A DNA stretch of 10,976 nt from NCBI GenBank assembly GCA_002371785.1, contig DFGU01000050.1, positions 14,484-25,459 of the forward strand, in the 5' to 3' direction. This document shows positions 1 to 5,763 of this stretch, piece after piece. The DNA is from Bacteroidales bacterium UBA3742. Lineage in GTDB: Bacteria > Bacteroidota > Bacteroidia > Bacteroidales > Paludibacteraceae. The stretch's first letter is position 1; each line of letters opens with the position of its first letter. Both the position numbers and the translations under genes were made by a program. The notes beneath the pieces are model-generated. The model was not told the DNA's origin. It saw only the letters and a list, made by a program, of their open reading frames with translations, and searched no databases.

Positions 1-225
1 GTCTGGCGCGACCAGGTGGACTATCTATGGTTGCCCGAGCCGCACCGCTATACGCTGCTCCTCGTGGGCGATACCACCCAGGTGTTGCTGGGCGACCTCC
101 GCGAGTACCCCAAGCAGCTCCGCCGCCTGCAACGCTTTCGCGAACAGAGCGACGAGAAAGTGCGCAATATAGCTTACCGACAGCTCGACCTGCGGTTTGA
201 CAACCAGGTCATAGGACGACACTAA
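1..225 (+). CDS. ftsQ: Cell division protein FtsQ, C-terminal end (partial)
   Basis: The reading frame is open from the first base of the window to the TAA at 223-225, giving the last 74 residues of a protein whose start lies outside the window. FtsQ is a bitopic inner-membrane protein of the divisome that links early and late division proteins through its periplasmic beta domain. The visible part ends with YRQLDLRFDNQVIGRH, which resembles the closing beta strand of FtsQ proteins (a pattern like 'D-x-R-F-x-N-x-x-x-x-R'), preceded by a charged helix-like stretch (LREYPKQLRRLQRF). The gene stops 22 bases before ftsA, and this position directly upstream of ftsA-ftsZ is the usual ftsQ place in Bacteroidota. 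The POTRA domain and membrane anchor are not visible, so the call rests on the tail and the context. Confidence 0.85.
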   Translation, partial: VWRDQVDYLWLPEPHRYTLLLVGDTTQVLLGDLREYPKQLRRLQRFREQSDEKVRNIAYRQLDLRFDNQVIGRH

Positions 226-247
226 TACGACAAAAAACCGACAAAAC

Positions 248-1525
248 ATGGCGAAGAAACAGAAAGAAATAGCAGCCGACTCGCTACCGCTGGTAGCCAT
301 CGATCTGGGTAGCGATAGCGTACGCGCTATGGCCGCACAGCGTGTGGACAAAGACTTGTTTCATGTGCTCGGCGTAGAGCAGAGCAACAAGTTTCCCATG
401 GCTATCGAACGCGGCGTGGTCATGCAGTCCAGCAATGCCGGCTTCATGATCAGCGAGGTGCTCCGGCTCTTGGCCAATCGTATCGGTGTGACTAACCTGC
501 CTACCGCCTTTGTGTCGGTCGGCGGACGCTCGATGCGTATCGTACATGTGTCCTCCAAGCGCGACCAGATCCATAAACGTCCCGTGCCGAAGCATCTGCT
601 GGACGAGATGGAACGGGAGTGCAAGCAGAAGATCGAACTGCGTTATCCCGAGATCGTGGTGCTCGGACTGGTGCCGGCCTACTACGTGCTGGATGGCGTG
701 GAGCAGGAGCAGGCTCCCAAAGAGGACCAGGCCGTCATCATGGTGGAGGCCCATTTTATCGCTTTCTACGGTAAGCGCGAACTGGACACCCAGCTCCAGA
801 AGAGTTTCGACCAGGCAGGCCGTTCGATAGAGTGCTCCTTTATTCGTCCGGAAGCCCTCCTGTCTGCCTTTGCATGCGTGGATGGCGACGAGGTGCTGCA
901 GCGCGGTTGCGCCGTGATAGACTTCGGTGCACAGACCACGACGCTCACCGTCTTCAAGCGCACTACCTACCTGTTTAATATCGTTCTGCCGCAGGGTGGA
1001 TTGCATATCACGCGGGCTATCGCCCAGCAGGGCGTGTCGGAGCCTACGGCCGAGCAACTCAAATGCAACTACGGCTTTGCCTCTCCCGCCATGGTGGAGC
1101 GCAACCTCCGTATGTCGATCAACGACCCGATCAACGGCGAGGTGGTCTTCACCTCGGCCAGCCTGGCGGGCATCATCGAGCAGAAGTTGGAGGAGATCCT
1201 CTCGCCTCTGCTCCAGGAGTTTGCCAAGTACGAGGACCGCGTAGAGACGCTCTATATCACGGGCGGCGCCAGCATGCTCAACGGACTCGACGCTTTTGTA
1301 CAACAGCGCACCAAGGTTAAGGTGCTCTACGGCGCCCATAATACCTTGCTTGACACCTCCACCGAGGACAAGTACTTTCAACCCGGCTACTCGTCGCTTG
1401 TGGGACTCCTCCTGCTCGGTAGCGACTATCGCGCGCTTCATCGCGGCGAACCTGTCAAGAAATCCGGACTGGTTGAGAAATGGCGTACCTATACGATCGA
1501 TTTCTTTTCCGACCAGGAGATGTAA
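248..1525 (+). CDS. ftsA: Cell division protein FtsA
   Basis: A 425-residue actin-like ATPase that tethers FtsZ filaments to the inner membrane and recruits later divisome proteins. The actin/HSP70 nucleotide-binding motifs are all present: phosphate-1 at about residues 15-26 (LVAIDLGSDSVR), phosphate-2 at 222-236 (starting AVIDFGAQTTT), and the adenosine motif at 335-346 (LYITGGASMLNG). The region between phosphate-1 and phosphate-2 holds the FtsA-specific 1C (SHS2) domain, which ordinary actin-like ATPases lack. The last residues (GLVEKWRTYTIDFF followed by SDQEM) could form the amphipathic membrane-targeting helix known for FtsA, although that is an inference. The ATG at 248 starts right before the conserved N-terminus. 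It follows ftsQ by 22 bases and precedes ftsZ by 34 bases, so the three are probably cotranscribed. There is no purine-rich Shine-Dalgarno sequence, only an A-rich leader. Confidence 0.96.
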   Translation: MAKKQKEIAADSLPLVAIDLGSDSVRAMAAQRVDKDLFHVLGVEQSNKFPMAIERGVVMQSSNAGFMISEVLRLLANRIGVTNLPTAFVSVGGRSMRIVHVSSKRDQIHKRPVPKHLLDEMERECKQKIELRYPEIVVLGLVPAYYVLDGVEQEQAPKEDQAVIMVEAHFIAFYGKRELDTQLQKSFDQAGRSIECSFIRPEALLSAFACVDGDEVLQRGCAVIDFGAQTTTLTVFKRTTYLFNIVLPQGGLHITRAIAQQGVSEPTAEQLKCNYGFASPAMVERNLRMSINDPINGEVVFTSASLAGIIEQKLEEILSPLLQEFAKYEDRVETLYITGGASMLNGLDAFVQQRTKVKVLYGAHNTLLDTSTEDKYFQPGYSSLVGLLLLGSDYRALHRGEPVKKSGLVEKWRTYTIDFFSDQEM

Positions 1526-1559
1526 TATTGTAAAACATATTAATACACTATAAGCAAAC

Positions 1560-2900
1560 ATGGAAAAAGATTTATTGCCTCTCCCTCTGCAAATCAAAGA
1601 GGAGACACTTATCAAGGTGATCGGAGTAGGTGGCGGCGGATGTAACGCAGTCAACTACATGCAGCGCCAGGGCATTCATGATGTCAGCTTCTTGGTCTGC
1701 AACACCGACAAGCAGGTACTGACCAAATCCGGCGTGGCTGCCAAACTGCAACTGGGTCCCGGACTCGGTGCCGGTGGCGATCCCGAGGCTGCCCGTAAGT
1801 ATGCCGACGAGAGCCGCGAACGTATCCATGAAGCGCTCGACGACGGCACCCAGATGCTCTTCATCACCGCTACCATGGGTGGCGGTACGGGTACCGGTGC
1901 TTCGTCTATCATCGCCGAGGAGGCACAGAAACTGGGTATCCTGACCGTAGGTATCGTGACGATCCCCTTCCAGTTTGAGGGCGAGAAGAAGATCCTCAAG
2001 GCCATGACCGGCGTAGCCGCCCTGGCCGAACATGTGGATGCCCTGCTTATCATCAACAATGAGAAACTCGTCCAGATATACCCCGACCTGGATATGTTCA
2101 ACGCCTTCACCAAGTCGGACGACGTGGTATGCAATGCCGCCAAGGCGATTGCTGAGATCATCACCGTGCCCGGATATATCAATACCGACTTTGCGGACGT
2201 ACGCAATACGCTCAAGAACGGCAACGTAGCCATTATGAACGTAGGTCAGGCCGGAGGTGAACGTCGTATCACCCAGGCTATCGACAACGCCCTCAACTCA
2301 CCGCTGGCTAACGCCAACGACGTACACGGCGCTAAGCGCGTCCTGCTGCAGTTCTACTGCTCGCGCGACCATGCTATCCTCATGAGCGAGATTGAGCAGA
2401 TCAACGAGTTCGTACGCGAGGTAGGCTCCGACGTAGAGGTACAGTGGGGCGCTTCGATCGACGAGACCCTGGGCGAGGATGTACGCGTGACCATCATCGC
2501 TACCGGCTACGACGTGAGCGACATACCCGTGCTGGACGGCGTAGAGAAGGCCGGTCATACCACGATAGAGGATGCTATCAAGCAGAACTATCCCGCTAAG
2601 CCCGAGCCCGAACCGCAGCCCGCTCCCGTAGTGGATCTGAGTGCAACGATCTCGCAGGTAGCCTCCCAGGCCGCACAGGGTCCTACCTTCGACGGCGACA
2701 TCGTCATCTCGTCGGAGGCCGCTCCCGTACCCGTGCAGCAGCCTGCAGCTCGTCCCGTACAGCCGCAACCCGTGCGTCCGGCTCAGCCTGCGCCGCAACC
2801 GGCTCCCAACCCTATGGACGAACCCGTACGCATCACCGATCCGTCGATGACGCCTTCGTATTCAAACCCCTCTGCGCCGGCTTGGACTCGCCGCAGATAA
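1560..2900 (+). CDS. ftsZ: Cell division protein FtsZ
   Basis: A 446-residue tubulin-like GTPase that polymerises at midcell to form the Z ring. Visible landmarks are the first nucleotide loop with GVGGGGCNAVN at residues 22-32, the tubulin signature MGGGTGTGAS at 106-115, and the T7 loop NTDFADV at 208-214, whose D210 and D213 are the catalytic aspartates that complete the GTPase site of the adjoining subunit. The folded core ends around residue 320. From about 345 to 428 there is a linker very rich in proline, glutamine and alanine, typical of disordered FtsZ linkers. The C-terminal tail ends NPSAPAWTRRR, which corresponds to the conserved partner-binding peptide (often ending in a pattern like PAYLRR in relatives) but is a loose match. 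The GTPase core leaves no doubt about identity. The next gene starts 3 bases after the stop. Confidence 0.98.
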   Translation: MEKDLLPLPLQIKEETLIKVIGVGGGGCNAVNYMQRQGIHDVSFLVCNTDKQVLTKSGVAAKLQLGPGLGAGGDPEAARKYADESRERIHEALDDGTQMLFITATMGGGTGTGASSIIAEEAQKLGILTVGIVTIPFQFEGEKKILKAMTGVAALAEHVDALLIINNEKLVQIYPDLDMFNAFTKSDDVVCNAAKAIAEIITVPGYINTDFADVRNTLKNGNVAIMNVGQAGGERRITQAIDNALNSPLANANDVHGAKRVLLQFYCSRDHAILMSEIEQINEFVREVGSDVEVQWGASIDETLGEDVRVTIIATGYDVSDIPVLDGVEKAGHTTIEDAIKQNYPAKPEPEPQPAPVVDLSATISQVASQAAQGPTFDGDIVISSEAAPVPVQQPAARPVQPQPVRPAQPAPQPAPNPMDEPVRITDPSMTPSYSNPSAPAWTRRR

Positions 2901-2903
2901 ATC

Positions 2904-3860
2904 ATGCTTGAGAATATGGAAAAAGAAATGAATTTCTGGGACCTCTGCCGTGCTTGCGGACAGGCTGTGAAGAACGGATGCCGCACTGTATGCGGCTGGC
3001 TGGCAACGCTCGTTAGGTTGACCTACCGCATGTGGTGGATCGTGCTACCCGTGCTCATCTTGGCTATAGCAGCGGCCTTCTATTATACGCGTCAGGACAA
3101 CCTGACCTTCAAGGTGCGCGCCGTGGCCCTGCTCAACGGTCCGTCTATTGAGCAGTTTGAGCAGCGCTTTGCCCCCTTCCGCTCGGGTCAAAACTTCGGC
3201 GAAGCCGAGGTGGCCGAGTACGTGTTGGACTTTGTAGCGCGCGACTTCCGCACCTATCGCGTCATCGATGTCTATGCTGACTCGTTGCCCGACTATATCG
3301 ACCTGAAGTGTAAGACGCTGCCCACCGATACGATCAACGTTCAGATGCACGATCGTCTCTGCGTAGAGTTCCGGATGAAGAGTCGCGACTTGCACCGCCT
3401 TGCTGACTTGGAGCGTAAGATGCTCTCCTACCTGAATGCCGATCAGGCTATGCAGACCGCTTATGCGGCTTACAAGCCCGACCTGGAGCGTCAGGTGCGC
3501 TTCAATCATGAGCAACTGGAGAAACTCGACAGTTTGACCTCGCAGTACTACTTCCATTCTACGCCGGGCGCTTCGCTCACGGCTATCAGCAATGGTATGA
3601 TCCTGTCGGGCGACCGCCGCGTATATATCTTCCTGAAGCCTATCTACGAGCAGCAAGCCCGCACCGAGCGTGTGGATCAACGCGCAGCGTTGGCTACAGC
3701 ACCTGTTGTGCTGGAGAACCACTTTGCCGTACAGCCTGCGCCGGTTAACGGCCGTCGCCGCTGTCTGGTATTGTTCGCTCTGTTTGGATGGTTTGCAGGC
3801 TGCGTATTGGCAGCCCTGATCGAACAGCGTAAGCGCCTTATCGCTTGGTTGAAGCAATAA
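2904..3860 (+). CDS. Two-membrane-segment protein with Wzz-like topology, function unknown
   Basis: I do not recognise this 318-residue protein with certainty. It has a cytoplasmic N-terminal stretch of about 42 residues with a basic, cysteine-containing amphipathic part. A membrane segment follows at 43-61 (MWWIVLPVLILAIAAAFYY), then an extracytoplasmic domain of about 220 residues. The latter half of that domain (roughly 165-215) is charged and helical, with possible coiled coil. A second membrane segment lies at 287-306 and the protein ends in a basic tail. This TM-domain-TM layout matches Wzz-type polysaccharide co-polymerases and related chain-length proteins, but no Wzz sequence motif was identified, so the relationship is only topological. 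The ATG at 2904 lies 3 bases after the ftsZ stop, which implies cotranscription; internal ATGs at 2916 and 2928 are alternative starts. The 3' end overlaps the convergent dedA gene by 23 bases. Confidence 0.8.
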   Translation: MLENMEKEMNFWDLCRACGQAVKNGCRTVCGWLATLVRLTYRMWWIVLPVLILAIAAAFYYTRQDNLTFKVRAVALLNGPSIEQFEQRFAPFRSGQNFGEAEVAEYVLDFVARDFRTYRVIDVYADSLPDYIDLKCKTLPTDTINVQMHDRLCVEFRMKSRDLHRLADLERKMLSYLNADQAMQTAYAAYKPDLERQVRFNHEQLEKLDSLTSQYYFHSTPGASLTAISNGMILSGDRRVYIFLKPIYEQQARTERVDQRAALATAPVVLENHFAVQPAPVNGRRRCLVLFALFGWFAGCVLAALIEQRKRLIAWLKQ

Positions 3861-4488
3861 GACGCTTTACGATGAAATAGACTACGACTACGCCGAGTAG
3901 TCCGAGTATGGCCACGCTTAGTTCGTGGCTATATTCTTTTATAAGGCTCATCTGACCTGCGGCAACATAGCCGAGCAGGGCCAGGATGCAGTTCCATATA
4001 AACGCACCAAGGAACGTCCACCATAGAAATGCACCGAAATGCATGCGGCTCAGTCCGGCGGGAATAGATATCAGCTGACGGATGCCGGGGATGAAGCGGC
4101 CTACAAAGGTGGACACATTGCCTTTCTCGCGAAAGTAAGCCTCCGCACGCTCCAGTTTTTCACTGGAGAGCAGACACATATGACCCAGGCGCGAGTCGGC
4201 AAACTTATAGATGATGAGGCGTCCGAGCCAGACCGAGAGGACATAGTTGATGATAGCTCCTATCATGGCGCCTAATGTGCCAAACAGCACGATGAGCAGT
4301 ACATCTACGGGGTAGTTACCCGTGGCGCACAGTACACTCTCCGGCTGACCGGCTACGAAGGCTGCAGGCGGGATGACCACCTCGCTCGGAAAGGGGATGA
4401 ACGACGATTCTACGGCCATCAGGCCTGTAATTGAAGCATAGTTCATATGCACCGAGTACCATGTGATCAGGTCGTCTATCAGGCTCAT
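3838..4488 (-). CDS. DedA family (VTT domain) membrane protein
   Basis: A 216-residue integral membrane protein of the DedA/VTT family. Members are thought to move lipids across the inner membrane; undecaprenyl-phosphate recycling and phosphatidylethanolamine flipping are reported for some, and which applies here cannot be read from sequence. Family landmarks are visible: the N-terminal re-entrant segment with E27, P32, P34, S35 and E36 (ESSFIPFPSE), the glycine-rich stretch GTLGAMIGAIINY, and the signature FVGRFIPGIRQLISIPAGLSRM-type segment at 128-149, here noted by R131, P134, R137, A144, G145 and M149. Several further hydrophobic segments follow, ending in a basic tail. Its ATG shares four bases (ATGA, 4485-4488) with the korB stop, so translation is probably coupled to korB. 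Its last 23 bases overlap the end of the convergent plus-strand gene. Confidence 0.93.
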   Translation of the reverse strand: MSLIDDLITWYSVHMNYASITGLMAVESSFIPFPSEVVIPPAAFVAGQPESVLCATGNYPVDVLLIVLFGTLGAMIGAIINYVLSVWLGRLIIYKFADSRLGHMCLLSSEKLERAEAYFREKGNVSTFVGRFIPGIRQLISIPAGLSRMHFGAFLWWTFLGAFIWNCILALLGYVAAGQMSLIKEYSHELSVAILGLLGVVVVYFIVKRLIASTKR

Positions 4489-5534
4489 AGTGTCCAGCTT
4501 TCGAGGGTTTCGGTCAGTTCGTCAAAACAGTGGGCCTTGGCTCGTTCGCGCACCTCGGCTATCTGGCGACTCACGGCATAGTCGTAGGTCTCTGCCTCTA
4601 CGTTGCGTATCACGCCCAGCGCTACCGGCAGGTCGGAATTTTCGCTTTCGACTTTCGACTCCCCGCTTTCGACTTCGAGGTATCGATCTTGTCCCATCAG
4701 CGCCAGCAGGCGGTGGAGCGTCGGATCGATCTGGGTAGCGTCGTGGGTCAGCACGCGCGGGTCGTCGGCCGGCACCACGATCATCTTCGGCACGAAGGTC
4801 TGCGGGTCGATCTCTACGGTGAGGCCCTTGTCTCGATTCTTACCGAAGATCATCTTCTCGCCGTGCTTGAGCACGATGCTATGCTCGGCGCGTTCCTCGC
4901 GGTCGGCAATCCAGGCGTGGGTACCGTTGTTGAAGATCACGCAGTTGACCAGACACTCTACTATCGAGCATCCCTTATGCTGCTGAGCTGCTACGAGGCA
5001 ATCCACCGTGGTCGGCATATCTACGTCCAGCGTACGGGCAAAGAACGTACCGCGTGCACCCAGCACCAGTTGTGCCGGCACGAACGGACGCTCTACCGTG
5101 CCGAACGGACTCGACTTGCTCACAAAGCCCTTGGCGCTCGTGGGCGAGTACTGACCTTTGGTCAGACCGTAGATGCGGTTGTTGAACATGCAGACGTTCA
5201 GGTCCACGTTGCGGCGTATCTCGTGAATAAAGTGGTTTCCGCCGATAGCCAGGCAATCGCCATCGCCCGACATCTGCCAAACGGTCAGTTCCGGATGGCT
5301 CGTCTTGACGCCCGTAGCGATTGCGCCACCGCGTCCGTGTATGGTGTTGAATCCGTAGGTGTTCAGGTAGTGGGGCATACGGCTACTACAACCGATACCC
5401 GATACCACAGCCACCTGATGGGTCGGTATGCCGATCTGGGCCATCGCTTTCTGCAGGGCCATGCAGATGGCATGGTCGCCGCATCCCGGACAAAAACGTA
5501 CGTATTGATCTGATTTGAATTGACTTGCTTCCAT
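4485..5534 (-). CDS. korB: 2-oxoacid (probably 2-oxoglutarate):ferredoxin oxidoreductase, beta subunit
   Basis: A 349-residue beta subunit of a 2-oxoacid:ferredoxin oxidoreductase, the thiamine pyrophosphate-binding partner of KorA. The enzyme oxidatively decarboxylates a 2-oxoacid to its acyl-CoA while reducing ferredoxin. The TPP motif is at residues 90-93 (GDGD) followed by FNNRIYGLTKGQ from 117. Cysteines C15 and C18 (CPGCGDH), C49 (GIGCSS) and C198 (VNCVIFNNGTHAW) sit where OFOR beta subunits hold their [4Fe-4S] cluster. Preference for 2-oxoglutarate over pyruvate is inferred from likeness to the KorB group, not proven. An oddity is an acidic low-complexity stretch at residues 287-300 (EVESGESKVESENS) encoded by a short DNA repeat. 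The ATG at 5534 is directly followed upstream by a tandem repeat array. The gene lies downstream of korA and overlaps dedA by 4 bases. Confidence 0.94.
   Translation of the reverse strand: MEASQFKSDQYVRFCPGCGDHAICMALQKAMAQIGIPTHQVAVVSGIGCSSRMPHYLNTYGFNTIHGRGGAIATGVKTSHPELTVWQMSGDGDCLAIGGNHFIHEIRRNVDLNVCMFNNRIYGLTKGQYSPTSAKGFVSKSSPFGTVERPFVPAQLVLGARGTFFARTLDVDMPTTVDCLVAAQQHKGCSIVECLVNCVIFNNGTHAWIADREERAEHSIVLKHGEKMIFGKNRDKGLTVEIDPQTFVPKMIVVPADDPRVLTHDATQIDPTLHRLLALMGQDRYLEVESGESKVESENSDLPVALGVIRNVEAETYDYAVSRQIAEVRERAKAHCFDELTETLESWTL
4641..4680 (-). repeat. CTTTCGAC short repeat inside korB
   Basis: The plus strand contains three copies of the octamer CTTTCGAC at 4645-4652, 4652-4659 and 4666-4673, embedded in related sequence. 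Read in the korB frame it encodes the acidic serine-rich stretch EVESGESKVESENS (residues 287-300). The stretch falls between conserved KorB sequence on both sides and keeps the frame open, so it looks like a tolerated in-frame expansion in a surface loop. Confidence 0.7.
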
Positions 5535-5747
5535 GTTAATGAATAATTAATAATGAATAATTAATATTTTTTCATTTTGTGATATTAGACTTAGAAGTCT
5601 TAATAATGGATATTAATAATTTTAGAATCTCGAGAGCATCTGTATGAACAGAAGTAAAACTCTCGTCGGAAATTATGTTTGAATCGTGTAATATTTTTTA
5701 GGATTATCCATTCCTTTACACCCGCCTCACGAGATATTCATTATTAA
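5535..5747. other. korA-korB intergenic region, AT-rich, no gene
   Basis: This 213-base gap separates two genes of one enzyme that would be expected to lie close together. It has no credible reading frame. It is bounded by two pairs of 14-base repeats in opposite orientation (listed separately). Between them are three small dyads: AGACTT/AAGTCT at 5587-5600 with a 2-base centre; CGAGAG at 5631-5636 with CTCTCG at 5660-5665, enclosing CTGT-ATGA-ACAG; and GTGTAA at 5686-5691 with TTACAC at 5716-5721, enclosing AGGA/TCCT. These could fold in the korA-korB transcript, but each stem is short. A TAnnTTTG match (TATGTTTG, 5674-5681) points rightward, away from korB, and has no TTTG at the right distance, so no promoter is claimed. 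Confidence 0.6.
5538..5565 (+). repeat. Two 14-base tandem repeats at the korB start
   Basis: AATGAATAATTAAT occurs twice in perfect tandem (5538-5551 and 5552-5565), beginning 3 bases upstream of the korB start codon. The same unit occurs in opposite orientation at 5736-5763, so that about 23 bases match perfectly as an inverted repeat across the korA-korB gap. Confidence 0.9.
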
Positions 5748-5763
5748 TTATTCATTATTAATT
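5736..5763 (-). repeat. Two 14-base tandem repeats over the korA stop
   Basis: ATTCATTATTAATT occurs twice in perfect tandem on the plus strand (5736-5749 and 5750-5763). It is the reverse complement of a rotation of the unit at 5538-5565. The array includes the korA stop codon (5748-5750) and encodes the last residues of KorA (INNE), so the current end of KorA is made of repeat sequence. Confidence 0.9.

Noticed and set aside
284..1654. Long minus-strand open frame (456 codons) opposite ftsA and the start of ftsZ
   Set aside because: It mirrors the codon structure of ftsA, runs across two well-supported plus-strand genes, is rich in His/Leu/Arg of low meaning, and shows no domain.
4530..5513. 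Plus-strand open frame of 327 codons opposite korB
   Set aside because: A shadow of the strongly supported korB gene, with biased composition and no recognisable motif.
5674..5681. TATGTTTG as a rightward promoter in the korA-korB gap
   Set aside because: It matches the -7 consensus, but no TTTG lies 19-21 bases upstream, and it would transcribe antisense to korA; kept only as a note.
5535..5747. Insertion sequence or CRISPR array in the korA-korB gap
   Set aside because: There is no transposase frame, and the repeats are 14-base direct tandem pairs without spacers, so neither class fits.
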